Below, piece by piece: positions 48,749-58,863 of a stretch of 64,000 bases of DNA. The stretch is taken from assembly GCF_002205645.1 (NCBI RefSeq), contig NZ_NIOF01000004.1, forward strand, positions 186,001-250,000, read 5' to 3'. Under the pieces are notes generated by a model. The model was not told where the DNA came from and did not search any database. It worked only from the letters and a program-made list of their open reading frames with translations. The translations under genes and the position numbers were made by a program. The stretch is from Roseateles aquatilis. GTDB lineage: Bacteria; Pseudomonadota; Gammaproteobacteria; Burkholderiales; Burkholderiaceae_C. Position 1 is the first letter of the stretch. Every line of letters starts with the position of its first letter.

Positions 48749-49213
48749 ATGCCGACGACCAAGGCCAGTCCCGCTCCCGCCGCCAAGGCGGCGAGCAAGT
48801 CCTCCAGCAAGGCCACGGCCGCGACCTCCGCCGAGGCCGCCTCCGACCTCATCGACGCCCGGATCGCCGAGCTCGGCGACTGGCGCGGCCAGACGCTGGC
48901 CCACATCCGCGCGCTGATGAAGGACGCGGTGCCCGACGTCGTCGAGGAGTGGAAATGGGGCGTGCCCGTCTGGTCCCGCGACGGACAGATCTGCACCGGC
49001 GAGGTCTACAAGCAAGCCGTCAAGATGACCTTCGCGAAAGGCGCCAAGGTCGACGACCCGGCCAGGCTCTTCAACGCCAGCCTCGAGGGCAACGTGCGCC
49101 GCGCCATCGATGTGCGCGAGGGCGAGCAGATCGACGAGCAGGCGCTGAAGGCGCTCTTCCGCGCCGCCGCCGCGTTGAACGTGCCCAAGCGCCACGCCAA
49201 GGCCGCCAAGTAA
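48749..49213 (+). CDS. DUF1801 domain protein
   Basis: This 154-residue protein has a Lys/Ala/Ser-rich first third, up to about residue 40. A DUF1801 domain follows: DLIDARIAELGDWRGQTLAHIRALMKDAVPDVVEEWKWGVPVWSRDGQICTGEVYKQAVKMTF. DUF1801 proteins share the YdhG/iron-chaperone-like fold, and their roles are mostly unknown. The C-terminus (LKALFRAAAALNVPKRHAKAAK) is basic and helical. I start at ATG 48749; the frame extends upstream without domain similarity. It lies 41 bases before the next small gene. Confidence 0.82.
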   Translation: MPTTKASPAPAAKAASKSSSKATAATSAEAASDLIDARIAELGDWRGQTLAHIRALMKDAVPDVVEEWKWGVPVWSRDGQICTGEVYKQAVKMTFAKGAKVDDPARLFNASLEGNVRRAIDVREGEQIDEQALKALFRAAAALNVPKRHAKAAK

Positions 49214-49254
49214 TCGCCGTCCGACCGAATCAACCCCCTTCTCCGAGCCCCTTC

Positions 49255-49593
49255 ATGCATCAACGTTTCGCCGCTCTCGTCGTCCTGGTGACCTCCTCCG
49301 TGGGCGCCTTCGCTTTCCAACCGGTGGAGGCCGGCCTGCAACCGCTGAAGGCCCGTGTCGCGGCCATCGACAAGGACATCGAAGTCCTGAATCAACGACT
49401 GCGCGCCGAGGACGCCGCGCCCGAGATTCGGGCCGCGGCATTCCGGCAGTACCAGACGCTGACGGCGGAGCGCGAGGGCCTCGCGCGCCAGATCAAGCAG
49501 TCGCGCGAGTTGGCGCAGTCACCGCTGGTGATGTATGCGACCCCGCAGGGGCAGGTGTTGCCTCGCGAGGTGGCCGAGGCGGACGGGAAGTAG
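49255..49593 (+). CDS. Hypothetical small exported coiled-coil protein
   Basis: I do not recognise the family. The 112-residue product has a signal peptide (MHQRFAALVVLVTSSVGAFA) and then a mostly helical, charged stretch (LKARVAAIDKDIEVLNQRLRAEDAAPEIRAAAFRQYQTLTAEREGLARQIKQSR) likely to form a coiled coil in the periplasm. The tail SPLVMYATPQGQVLPREV is less regular. It ends two bases before the stop codon of the opposing VOC gene, so the pair is convergent and tightly packed. Confidence 0.65.
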   Translation: MHQRFAALVVLVTSSVGAFAFQPVEAGLQPLKARVAAIDKDIEVLNQRLRAEDAAPEIRAAAFRQYQTLTAEREGLARQIKQSRELAQSPLVMYATPQGQVLPREVAEADGK

Positions 49594-49595
49594 CC

Positions 49596-50006
49596 TCACC
49601 CCAACTGCTGAATCCGAATCATGTTCCCCGCCGGGTCTCGCACGCCGAGGTCCCTCACGCCATACGGCTGATCGGTCGGCTCCTGGACGATCTCCGCGTC
49701 GCCGTCCTGCAGGCGCTGGAAGGTCGCATCGAGGTCCTTGGCGCCCAGCAGCAGCATCGCGAAGGTGCCCTTGGCCATCATCTCGGCGATGGTGCGTTTC
49801 TCCTCGTCGGTGACGCCGGGGGTGGCGTTGGGCGGGTACAGCACGATCGACGTGCCGGGCTGGCCCTTGGGGCCGATCGTGACCCAGCGCATGCCGCCGT
49901 AGGCGACGTCCTTGCGGATCTCGAAATCGAGCACGTCGCGGTAGAAGGCCACCGACGCCTCGGGGTCGGTGTGCGGCAGGAAGGTCGAGTGGATGGTGAT
50001 GTCCAT
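49596..50006 (-). CDS. VOC-superfamily (glyoxalase-like) protein
   Basis: This 136-residue VOC protein has the first module ITIHSTFLPHTDPEASVAFYRDVLDFEIRKDVAYGGMRWVTIG and the second ending VRDLGVRDPAGNMIRIQQLG, the usual final DPxGNxxxI motif. The usual first His of metal-dependent members appears within IHSTFLPH. It is paired with a small AraC-type gene 57 bases upstream on the same strand, a common arrangement in which the regulator controls the VOC gene. Confidence 0.87.
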   Translation of the reverse strand: MDITIHSTFLPHTDPEASVAFYRDVLDFEIRKDVAYGGMRWVTIGPKGQPGTSIVLYPPNATPGVTDEEKRTIAEMMAKGTFAMLLLGAKDLDATFQRLQDGDAEIVQEPTDQPYGVRDLGVRDPAGNMIRIQQLG

Positions 50007-50063
50007 GGTCAGTCTCCGGATGGGTTGAAGTCCATGGGGATCAGTCTAGGGTGGGCCTGCCGG

Positions 50064-50495
50064 CTACGCTTCTCGATTCCTGATCGGTCGCGTCACCTGT
50101 TTGGCGACGCAGGACGGCATGCCTTCCGCCTCCCCCGCCGCATCGCGCCGGTACACGCTCGGCGGCACGCCGACCAGCTCGGTGAACCGCGTGCTGAAGG
50201 TGCCCAGCGACGAGCACCCCACCTCGAAACAGACCTCCGTGACACTGAGGTCGCCGCGGCGCAGCAGCGCCATCGCGCGCTCGATGCGGCGCGTCATGAG
50301 GTACGAGTAGACGGACTCCCCGTAGGCGAGCCGGAACTGGCGGCTCAAGTGCCCCGCCGACATGTGCACCCCCTGCGCGAGCGCCTCCACGTCCAGCGGC
50401 TGGGCGTAGTCGCGGTCGATGCGATCACGCACGCGGCGCAGGCGCGCGAGATCGCGGAGCTGGGTATCGGGTGAATTGACGGACACGGCGCGCAT
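50064..50495 (-). CDS. Small AraC-family transcriptional regulator
   Basis: The 143-residue protein is little more than the AraC DNA-binding domain with two helix-turn-helix motifs: QPLDVEALAQGVHMSAGHLSRQFRLAYGESVYSYLM and LSVTEVCFEVGCSSLGTFSTRFTELVGVPPSVYRR. There is no effector domain, so it probably acts without a small ligand or with one bound elsewhere. The short Arg-rich lead and tail are variable. It precedes the VOC gene in a likely two-gene unit. Confidence 0.88.
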   Translation of the reverse strand: MRAVSVNSPDTQLRDLARLRRVRDRIDRDYAQPLDVEALAQGVHMSAGHLSRQFRLAYGESVYSYLMTRRIERAMALLRRGDLSVTEVCFEVGCSSLGTFSTRFTELVGVPPSVYRRDAAGEAEGMPSCVAKQVTRPIRNREA

Positions 50496-50620
50496 CCTGC
50501 CACGCCGCCCGCGCGCGGCTCAAGGGTGACGACCCGGCCGATGGAGCGACGCCGGCCCGGGGCGTCGATCGCCTCAGCGCTTCTTCGGGACCGTGGACGC
50601 ACGGGTCGGCGCCATTGCCT

Positions 50621-51994
50621 TCACCGTGGCCGGGCGGCGGCCGCGGGCGCGTCGTCCAACGTCTTCAGGAACGCGACGATGTCCTTGATCTCCGCCTCCG
50701 TCAGCGACGGCTTGCCGCCGCGCCGGGCGCCGAACGGCGGCTCGTCGTTGATGTTGGCCTGGTACTTCGCCGGCAGGTCGTCGTACTTGCGCACGTGGCC
50801 CTTGGCGTCGCGCGGATAGAAGCGCTCCGGATTCGAGTCCCGCTGCGCGTAGAAGCGCACGACCTGCTCCAGCGAGGTCATGCCGCCGTTGTGGAAGAAC
50901 ACCTGGCGCGTCGCGACATTGCGCAGCGACGGCGTCTTGAACAGGCCGCAATTCTCGGGGTGGTCCTTCAGGTCGGTGCGCAACGGGCCGCAGGTGCCGA
51001 GGTCGTGATACGCCGGATCGCGGTTGGCCGGAATGGCGGGGTTGCGGGGCACGCCGATGGCGATGTGGCCCATGTCCGTGAAGACCGGGAACGCGCCGCG
51101 CTTGATCGCGCTGGGGTGGCACGACGCGCAGTTGCCCTTGGCCTTGTCCTCGAAGAGCGCCAGCCCGCGCGCCTCGGCCGGCGTCAGCACGGCCTTGCCG
51201 CGCAGCACCGCGTCGTAGCGGCTGGTGAACGGGTAGAAGTCCTTCGGGCTCTGCTGGAAGACCTCCAGCGCGAGCACCAGCCCGTTCCAGGCCACGCCGG
51301 CATCGTCGAACAGATGCGGGCCGAAGGCCTCCCGCATCGCGGCGGCGTTCGGCGACGTCTTCAGGCGCTGAACCACCACGGCGCGGTCGCTGTTGCCCAT
51401 CTCGAACGGGGACAGCAGCGGCGCCTCCGCCTGCTCGTGCGCGGACGCCGCGCGGCCGTCCCAGGCGAAGCCGCCGGTGGGGCCCTGGTCGAGGCTGTCG
51501 TCGCCGTCGTTGTCGAAGAAGTGCTCGGAGAACTGCGGCGTCGTCTGCCGGTACATCAGCGACGGCACAGCCCGCAGGCCCGGCACCGCGCCGCTCGATC
51601 CGCCCGCCTGCACCGGCAGCGCGTTCGGCGGGCCGTAGGCATGGGCCGGGTCGTGGCACGACGCGCAAGACATGGCCCCCGAGGCCGACAACGCGCGATC
51701 GAAGAACAGCTTGCGGCCCAGCGCCGTCAGCACCTGCGCATCGGGCTTGCGCTCGAACGGGGTCGCGTAGAACGGGCGTGCGACCGGGGCGCCGGGCGGT
51801 GCGCTCGTGGCGCTCGTGGCGGCCGGCGCGGCACGAGCGGCCGACCCGCCCATCGCGTGACCCAGCAACGCGCCGGCCGCGACGCAAAGCGCCCCCAGCG
51901 ACGCGATGGACCAGGGGATGGGCAGCCCCCACAGGCGGTTGGCGCGGCCAGCGCCGGAAGGTGTGCGAGCGAGAGGGTCGTGCAGGTCGGTCAC
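50621..51994 (-). CDS. Di-heme cytochrome c peroxidase / MauG-like protein
   Basis: This is a 457-residue exported protein with two c-heme sites, CASCH near residue 113 and CASCH near residue 269, and the fold of bacterial di-heme peroxidases. Residues 20-52 form the export signal (SIASLGALCVAAGALLGHAM). A VPSLMYRQT segment and the HNGGMTSLEQVVRFYAQRD stretch are typical of the family. It reduces peroxides or, as in MauG relatives, oxidises protein targets. I use the GTG at 51994; an upstream ATG at 52057 gives a longer start. It is divergent from the phosphoesterase gene, a pairing I have seen in other Burkholderiales. Confidence 0.88.
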   Translation of the reverse strand: MTDLHDPLARTPSGAGRANRLWGLPIPWSIASLGALCVAAGALLGHAMGGSAARAAPAATSATSAPPGAPVARPFYATPFERKPDAQVLTALGRKLFFDRALSASGAMSCASCHDPAHAYGPPNALPVQAGGSSGAVPGLRAVPSLMYRQTTPQFSEHFFDNDGDDSLDQGPTGGFAWDGRAASAHEQAEAPLLSPFEMGNSDRAVVVQRLKTSPNAAAMREAFGPHLFDDAGVAWNGLVLALEVFQQSPKDFYPFTSRYDAVLRGKAVLTPAEARGLALFEDKAKGNCASCHPSAIKRGAFPVFTDMGHIAIGVPRNPAIPANRDPAYHDLGTCGPLRTDLKDHPENCGLFKTPSLRNVATRQVFFHNGGMTSLEQVVRFYAQRDSNPERFYPRDAKGHVRKYDDLPAKYQANINDEPPFGARRGGKPSLTEAEIKDIVAFLKTLDDAPAAAARPR

Positions 51995-52106
51995 AGTCGA
52001 TTCAGCAATGAAACAGCAACTATTAACAGGATCACGCAATCTTCTTAACGGACTCATCACGCGTCGTGAAGGAAATGTGCGCAAACCCAGGTGTAGCGGC
52101 ACCGAA

Positions 52107-52122
52107 TGACACGGGCGTGTCA
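52107..52122. promoter_or_regulatory. Palindrome TGACACG-GG-CGTGTCA in the divergent spacer
   Basis: A perfect 7-bp inverted repeat with a two-base centre sits 67 bases before the phosphoesterase ATG and 113 bases before the peroxidase start. It looks like a dimer-binding operator serving either or both genes. It is not a PhoB box, which would need direct repeats. Confidence 0.5.
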
Positions 52123-52188
52123 TGTGGCGAAAGGAAGCTGCGCGCCGTTCGCAGAAGCGATCGTTATTCCTTACGTTGGAGTCTCCCG

Positions 52189-53898
52189 ATGAAGATCCCC
52201 TTTCGCGCACCCCGCCTCCCCCTGGCCTTGACGCCGCTGGCGCTCGGCGCGCTGCTGACGCTGGGCGGCTGCCTGGGCAGCAGCAACTCGTCGGACACGC
52301 CCGTCGATCCGACCACGGCGTTGCAGAACAAGGTCCAGAACATCGTCGTCATCTACGCCGAGAACCGCGCCTTCGACAACCTGTACGGCAACTTCCCGGG
52401 CGCCAACGGCCTGAGCGCCGTGGTGGACGGCACCGGCAAGCCGACATCGGCGTACGTCGCGCAGAAGGACCGCAACGGCAGCACCACGCTGGCAACGTTG
52501 CCCCCCGTCTGGGGCGGCGTGACGGCGGCCGGCAGCGCGGTGACCGTGACGCAGGCGCAGAGCGCCGGCCTGGCCAACGCGCCGTTCAACATCGGCACCG
52601 CCTTCAAGGCCAGCGCCAACGCCACCATCGACGGCACCGTGGTGACGCGCGACCTGTATCACCGCTTCTTCGAGAACCAGATGCAGATCAACGGCGGCAA
52701 GAACGACATGTTCGCCGCGTGGGCCGATTCGGGCGGCCTGGTGATGGGCTACTTCGACTACAGCAGCTCGCCGCTGTACAAGCTGGCGCAGCAGTACACG
52801 CTGGCCGACAACTTCTTCCAGGGCGCGTTCGGCGGGTCGTTCCTGAACCACCAGTACCTGATCTGCGCCTGCGCGCCGGAGTACCCGAACGCCGACACCG
52901 CCGCGGCCAAGCCGACCATCCAGGCCGTCGACAAGAACGCGGACGGCAGCTACACGTCCAACCTGACGCTGGCGGCGACGAACAAGGCGTCGGCGCTGGA
53001 CGGCGCGCCCGCCTTCCTGGCCACCGGCAACATCACGCCGGCCAACTACTTCGGCGACAACAAGTTCTACGCGGTCAACACGATGCAGCCGGCCTACCAG
53101 CCCAGCGGCAACGCGCCGGCCGACCTGAACGGCAACGACGGGCTGTATGCCGACACGTCCAAGAGCACCACGCTGCCGCCGCAAACGCAGCAGAACATCG
53201 GCGACCTGCTGAGCGCCAAGAGCGTCAGCTGGGCCTGGTACGGCGGCTCGTGGAACTCGGCGACCAAGGACGGCATGCAGGCGCCGACGGCCAAGCGCAC
53301 GGTGATCTACGCGGGCAACGCCAACGGCGTGGCGGCCACCGACGCGGTCGACTTCCAGACCCACCATCACCCGTTCAACTTCTACGCCAACATGGACCCG
53401 GTCACGCACGCGACCGACCGCGCGACCCACCTGAAGGACTACGACGACCTGGTCAAGGACGCGGCCGCGGGCACGCTGCCGGCGGTGACCTTCTACAAGC
53501 CGGAAGGCCTGTACAACCAGCACCCGGGCTACGCCAACATCGCCAACGCGGATCAGAAGATCGCCGACCTGGTGGCCAAGCTGCAGGCCAGCCCGCAATG
53601 GAAGAACATGGTCATCGTCGTGACCTATGACGAAAACGGCGGCCAGTGGGACCACGTGGCGCCGCCCAAGGGCGACAAGGTCGGCCCCGGCACGCGCATC
53701 CCGGCGCTGGTGATCTCGCCGTTCTCGAAGATGGGCACGGTGGACCACACGCAGTACGACACCGCGTCGGTGCTGCGCCTGATCACGCGCCGCTTCGGCC
53801 TGAACGTCCTGCCCGGCCTGCAAAAGCGCGACGACGCGCTCAAGGCCGCCGGTGGCTCCGCCATGGGCGACCTGACCAACGCGCTGAACCTGCAGTGA
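52189..53898 (+). CDS. AcpA/phospholipase C-type phosphoesterase, lipoprotein
   Basis: This 569-residue enzyme belongs to the alkaline-phosphatase-superfamily group with AcpA and phospholipase C. The signal ends with a lipobox LGGC near residue 28 (LTLGGCLGSS), so it is a lipid-anchored periplasmic or surface protein. The metal and nucleophile region is VVIYAENRAFDNLYGNFPG; further motifs are DNFFQGAFGGSFLNHQYLICACAPE, QTHHHPFNFY, VVTYDENGGQWDHVAPP and GPGTRIPALVISPFSKMGTVDHTQYD. It would release phosphate from esters or phospholipids. ATG 52189 has GGAG at a good distance. A terminator-like hairpin follows. Confidence 0.9.
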   Translation: MKIPFRAPRLPLALTPLALGALLTLGGCLGSSNSSDTPVDPTTALQNKVQNIVVIYAENRAFDNLYGNFPGANGLSAVVDGTGKPTSAYVAQKDRNGSTTLATLPPVWGGVTAAGSAVTVTQAQSAGLANAPFNIGTAFKASANATIDGTVVTRDLYHRFFENQMQINGGKNDMFAAWADSGGLVMGYFDYSSSPLYKLAQQYTLADNFFQGAFGGSFLNHQYLICACAPEYPNADTAAAKPTIQAVDKNADGSYTSNLTLAATNKASALDGAPAFLATGNITPANYFGDNKFYAVNTMQPAYQPSGNAPADLNGNDGLYADTSKSTTLPPQTQQNIGDLLSAKSVSWAWYGGSWNSATKDGMQAPTAKRTVIYAGNANGVAATDAVDFQTHHHPFNFYANMDPVTHATDRATHLKDYDDLVKDAAAGTLPAVTFYKPEGLYNQHPGYANIANADQKIADLVAKLQASPQWKNMVIVVTYDENGGQWDHVAPPKGDKVGPGTRIPALVISPFSKMGTVDHTQYDTASVLRLITRRFGLNVLPGLQKRDDALKAAGGSAMGDLTNALNLQ

Positions 53899-53904
53899 TC
53901 GCGG

Positions 53905-53977
53905 CGGCGGCCCGGGAGGGCCGCCGTTGATCGAGCACCGTGAGGGCCGCGCTGCGCCTCCCCGGCGGGCGCGGCCC
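53905..53977. terminator. Hairpins between convergent phosphoesterase and small exported gene
   Basis: CGGCGGCCC/GGGCCGCCG (53905-53913 and 53918-53926, GGGA loop) lies just after the phosphoesterase stop. GGGCCGCGC/GCGCGGCCC (53944-53952 and 53969-53977) follows and can serve the opposing gene. T runs are minimal. Confidence 0.55.
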
Positions 53978-53991
53978 GTTGCTTGTCGCCT

Positions 53992-54351
53992 TCAGCCCTT
54001 GCCGACGCGGTAGTGGAGCAGCTTGGCGGTGCCCTGCTGCGTGCAGCCGTCGACCGTCACCAGGATCGGTGCGCCGCTGTTCAGCGCCAGCAGGAAGGAC
54101 GCATAGGCGCGGCGCCCCTGCGGCGTGTCGCCGTTGTCGAAGCGGAACTCCGTGTCGGGCGTCCGCGAGCAGCCCAGCGATTGACCGAAGGGCGGGCCAT
54201 CGACCTGCACGAAGCAGGTGTTGTCGGTGTTGTGACACCCGACGGTGAGCACGCGGCGCCAACCGAGGTCCTCGGCGGACGCGGTCTGCGCGGCGAAGAG
54301 CGCGGGAATCGCGACCCACAAGGACGCGGCCGCGAACGATGTCTTGCGCAT
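53992..54351 (-). CDS. Hypothetical small exported protein
   Basis: I do not recognise the family. The 119-residue product has a signal peptide ending in QTASA-EDL near residue 26. Its mature part has four cysteines (VGCHNTDNTC, LGCSRT, DGCTQQ) that could form two disulfides. Its beta-prone sequence, GWRRVLTVGCHNTDNTCFVQVDGPPFGQSLGC, reads like a small folded periplasmic domain. AGGGAGGGG lies just upstream of ATG 54351, a very strong ribosome site that fixes the start. The gene stands alone between convergent and divergent neighbours. Confidence 0.68.
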   Translation of the reverse strand: MRKTSFAAASLWVAIPALFAAQTASAEDLGWRRVLTVGCHNTDNTCFVQVDGPPFGQSLGCSRTPDTEFRFDNGDTPQGRRAYASFLLALNSGAPILVTVDGCTQQGTAKLLHYRVGKG

Positions 54352-54459
54352 GGAATCCCCTCCCTGGGGTGTCGAAAGGCCGCCGAGATTACCCGCGCGT
54401 CCCCACCTTCCGCCCCTGTCTCCCCCAACCGGGCTGTTGGACACACGCCACTTCGTAGA

Positions 54460-54474
54460 TGATAATGTTTCTCA
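54460..54474 (+). promoter_or_regulatory. Fur-box-like site upstream of the FecI gene
   Basis: TGATAAT-G-TTTCTCA matches the 7-1-7 Fur pattern TGATAAT-N-ATTATCA in most positions, and sits in an unusually AT-rich island in this window. It lies 40 bases before the sigma factor start, consistent with iron repression of the whole iron-uptake locus. Confidence 0.68.
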
Positions 54475-54513
54475 TTTGCAAAATGACGAGCCCAGCATCC
54501 GCGTCGCGCCGGC

Positions 54514-55064
54514 ATGCCGTGGCAGCCGCAGGAGCGTCCGTTGTTGAGTCCCCACCCCTTGTTGCACGATCAGTTCCATGACTGGTACAGCGGCCACCAT
54601 CGCTGGCTCCATGCCTGGCTGAGCCGGCGGCTGGGCTGTCCGCACCGCGCGGCCGACGTGGCGCACAACACCTTCCTGCGCCTGCTGTCGGCCCGCGACG
54701 CCCTGCTGGGCGTGCAGCAGCCGCGCGCCTGGCTGACCACCACCGCGCGCCGGTTGATCGTCGACGAGGTCCGCCACCAGCGCATCGAGCAGGCCTATCT
54801 GGACGAGCTCACCGCGCTGACCGCCGACGGCGCCGGCGCGCCCTCCCCCGAGCAGATCCTGGACGCCGTGCAGGCGCTGATGCAGTTGAGCGCGATCCTC
54901 GACACCGTCGCCCCCAAGGCCCGCACCGCGTTCCTGCGCCATTACCTGGACGACGAGCCGCAGGCGGTGGTCGCGGAGGAACTGGGCGTGTCGGTCCGGA
55001 TGGTGCGCAAGTACCTGGCGCAAGTGCTGCTCGAATGCGGCATGGCCAGCATGCGGCTGAGCGC

Positions 55065-55068
<4 letters not shown>
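54514..55068 (+). CDS. ECF sigma factor, FecI family
   Basis: This sigma factor of about 184 residues would direct RNA polymerase to the receptor promoter when the receptor binds its iron complex. Region 2 is HDQFHDWYSGHHRWLHAWLSRRLGCPHRAADVAHNTFLRLL and region 4 is LDTVAPKARTAFLRHYLDDEPQAVVAEELGVSVRMVRKYLAQVL. Start choice is open: ATG 54514 is listed, but a TTG at 54541 has AGGAG six bases upstream and may be the real one. The last base pairs overlap the GTG of fecR (GTGA). Confidence 0.92.
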
Positions 55069-56123
<1,055 letters not shown>

Positions 56124-56244
56124 CGCCCGTGCCTTCGCCGTGATCGACGGCGGCGGTTCCGCTTTTCGGCCGACGACCGTCATGGAGGTATGCGGGGCGC
56201 ACACGGCAAGACGGCGCCCCTCCCCGGCCACTTCCTCCTCCGTC

Positions 56245-58836
56245 ATGACCGCTCTTTCGTCCTCCCCCGTCGCCCGTCCCGTCGACGCCGCGCTCACACG
56301 CCCGGGCGCGCCCCGCGCGATCGCGCTCGCCGCGCGCCTCTTCTGCGCGCCTCACCTCGTCGTCCTGGCCGGAGCCGTCATCGCGACCTCGGGCCACGCC
56401 CAGTCGAGCCAGACCCCGTCGACCATCGACCAGGCGACCGGTCCACGGTCCGCCCATGCACCAGCCGCCGGCACGCAAGCCAACGTCCTGGCCGATGTCG
56501 CCGCCGGTCCGCTGGACCAGGCGCTGAGCCGCTTCGCGCTGCAGGCCGGTGTACCGCTGTCGGTCAACGCGTCGCAGCTCAAGGGCAGGACCACCGCCGG
56601 CCTGTCCGGCGCGGTCACCGTCGACGACGGCTTCCGGCGCCTGCTGGCCGGCAGCGGCTATCAGGCGACGCGCACGTCCGCGGGTTACGTGCTGGTGGCC
56701 GCGCCCGCCGCCGCCCAGGCTCCCGCCGCCCCCATCGCGCCGCCCCCCGCCGCGAAGCCGCGGCCCGACGCCTCGCCGCAGGCCGACGGCGTGCTGCCGG
56801 TGGTCACGGTCGCCTCCAACCGCCTGGGCGACATCACCGAGGCCTCCGGCTCCTACACCCCGGGCACGATCGCCACGGCCACGCGGCTGGTGCTGTCGCC
56901 GCGCGAGACGCCGCAGTCCATCAGCGTGATCACGCGCCAGAAGATGGACGACTTCAACCTGACCTCCATCGATCAGGTGATGGCGCACACGCCGGGCATC
57001 AGCATCGTCACCTACGACAGCGAGCGCACCGAGTACTACGCGCGCGGCTTCGCGGTGCAGAACTTCCAGTACGACGGCATTCCGATGATGCGGGACTCGG
57101 CCTACTCGGCGGGCAACACGCTCAGCGACATGGTGATGTACGACCGCGTCGAGGTGCTCAAGGGCGCCACCGGGCTGCTGACGGGCTCGGGCACGCCGGG
57201 CGCCACCATCAACCTGATCCGCAAGAAGCCCACGCAGGACTTCCGCGGCCACGTCAACGCGAGCATCGGCAGTTGGGGCAGCCATCGCGCCGAGGTCGAC
57301 GTCTCCAGCGCGCTCAACGAGAGCGGCAGCATCCGCGCCCGCGGCGTCGCGGCCTACGGCGACAGCAAGACGCAACTCGACCATTACTCGCGCCGCAGCA
57401 CCGTGCTCTACGGCATCGTCGAGGCGGACCTCACGCCCGCCACGCTGCTCACTGTCGGCTTCGACTACCAGGACAACACGCCCAAGGGATCCACCTGGGG
57501 CGGCATCCCGCTGCTGAACACCAACGGCCAGTTCAACGCGATGCCGCGCTCGTTCAACAACGGCGCCACGTGGAGCCACTGGGACCAGTACACCCGCACC
57601 GGCTTCGCGACGCTGGAGCATGAGTTCGACAACGGCTGGGTCGCCAAGGCGCAGTTCAACCACCAGATCAACGGCTACGACGCCAACCTGGGCGCGGCGG
57701 CCGGCGGCTATCCCGATCCGGCCACCGGCGATGGCGTGTCGATGTGGGTCGGCCAATACATCGGCCGCACCGTCAGCGACGCGGCCGACGTCTACGCGAC
57801 CGGCCCCTTCACGTTGGCCGGGCGCAAGCACGACCTGGTGCTGGGCGGCAGCGTGGCGACCCGCCACTGGAAGAACAGCGGCTGGTGGAACCTGCCGGCC
57901 TACGACACCCATGTCCGCGACTACTACCACTGGCAGGGCCGCGTGCCCGCGCCGCCGTGGGGCCCGACACCCGACTACACCGACGACCAGACCACCCGCG
58001 AGCGCGGCCTCTACGCCACCGCGCGCTGGAACCTGGCCGATAACCTGAAGCTGATCACCGGCGGACGCTGGTCCAGCTACCGCAACAAGGTCGCGGGCCT
58101 GGACGAGCCCGGCGTGGTCGTGCCGTATGTCGGCACGGTGGTCGACCTGTCCAAGGACTACTCGCTCTACGCCAGCTATTCCGGCATCTTCACGCCGCAG
58201 TCGCTGCAGGACGAGCAAGGCCGCGCGCTCGACCCGCTGCAAGGCAAGAACTACGAGATCGGCGCCAAGGGCGCGCTGCTGAACGGGCGACTCAACGCCT
58301 CGGTCGCCGCCTTCCAGCTGGTGCAGGACAACTTCGGCATCGAGACCGGCGGCAAGACGCCCACCGGCGATCCGGCCTACCGCGCCGCGCAGGGCGTGAA
58401 GACCCGCGGCTATGAGCTGGAGGTCTCCGGCCAGGTGGCGCCGGGCTGGCAACTGCAGGCGGGCTTCACGCACAGCGTCTCGCGCCAGAACGACACCCGC
58501 GTCTCGACGCTGTCGCCGGCCAACCAGTTCACCCTCTACGCCAGCCGTCAGTTCACCGGCGCCCTGGCCGGCCTGACGCTGGGCGGCGGCGCGCGCTGGC
58601 TGGACAAGACCTGGGGCAACATCGCCACGCCCGCCGGCGGCACGGTGGTGCACGAGGCCAAGGACTACTGGGTCCTGGACGCGATGGCGCGCTACGAGTT
58701 CAGCAAGCAGCTGTCGGCGTCCGTCAACGTCTCCAACCTGCTGGACAAGAAGTACTACACGATCTTCAGCTGGTACTCGACGTACACCTGGGGCGCGCCC
58801 CGCGCCGTGACGGTCAACGCGAACTACAAGTTCTGA
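56245..58836 (+). CDS. TonB-dependent siderophore receptor with N-terminal signalling domain
   Basis: This is an 863-residue outer-membrane transducer. The signal peptide ends near residue 53 (SGHAQSS). The STN domain lies at about 72-155 (ADVAAGPLDQALSRFALQAGVPLSVNASQLKGRTT). It is followed by an Ala/Pro linker, a TonB box area (LPVVTVASNR), and a plug with SPRETPQSISVITRQKMDDFNLTSIDQVMAHTPGIS. The barrel ends in NANYKF. The order sigma factor, FecR, receptor is the classical surface-signalling unit. Start choice is uncertain; ATG 56104, which overlaps fecR, and ATG 56182 are also in frame. I prefer the one giving a normal signal peptide. The siderophore is probably foreign (xenosiderophore), as no biosynthesis genes are present. 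Confidence 0.9.
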   Translation: MTALSSSPVARPVDAALTRPGAPRAIALAARLFCAPHLVVLAGAVIATSGHAQSSQTPSTIDQATGPRSAHAPAAGTQANVLADVAAGPLDQALSRFALQAGVPLSVNASQLKGRTTAGLSGAVTVDDGFRRLLAGSGYQATRTSAGYVLVAAPAAAQAPAAPIAPPPAAKPRPDASPQADGVLPVVTVASNRLGDITEASGSYTPGTIATATRLVLSPRETPQSISVITRQKMDDFNLTSIDQVMAHTPGISIVTYDSERTEYYARGFAVQNFQYDGIPMMRDSAYSAGNTLSDMVMYDRVEVLKGATGLLTGSGTPGATINLIRKKPTQDFRGHVNASIGSWGSHRAEVDVSSALNESGSIRARGVAAYGDSKTQLDHYSRRSTVLYGIVEADLTPATLLTVGFDYQDNTPKGSTWGGIPLLNTNGQFNAMPRSFNNGATWSHWDQYTRTGFATLEHEFDNGWVAKAQFNHQINGYDANLGAAAGGYPDPATGDGVSMWVGQYIGRTVSDAADVYATGPFTLAGRKHDLVLGGSVATRHWKNSGWWNLPAYDTHVRDYYHWQGRVPAPPWGPTPDYTDDQTTRERGLYATARWNLADNLKLITGGRWSSYRNKVAGLDEPGVVVPYVGTVVDLSKDYSLYASYSGIFTPQSLQDEQGRALDPLQGKNYEIGAKGALLNGRLNASVAAFQLVQDNFGIETGGKTPTGDPAYRAAQGVKTRGYELEVSGQVAPGWQLQAGFTHSVSRQNDTRVSTLSPANQFTLYASRQFTGALAGLTLGGGARWLDKTWGNIATPAGGTVVHEAKDYWVLDAMARYEFSKQLSASVNVSNLLDKKYYTIFSWYSTYTWGAPRAVTVNANYKF

Positions 58837-58863
58837 TCCGTCGGGCATGACCACACCTTCGCC

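Noticed and set aside
50574-51932. Second minus-strand frame over the di-heme peroxidase
   Set aside because: It overlaps the peroxidase in another frame and lacks the heme motifs.
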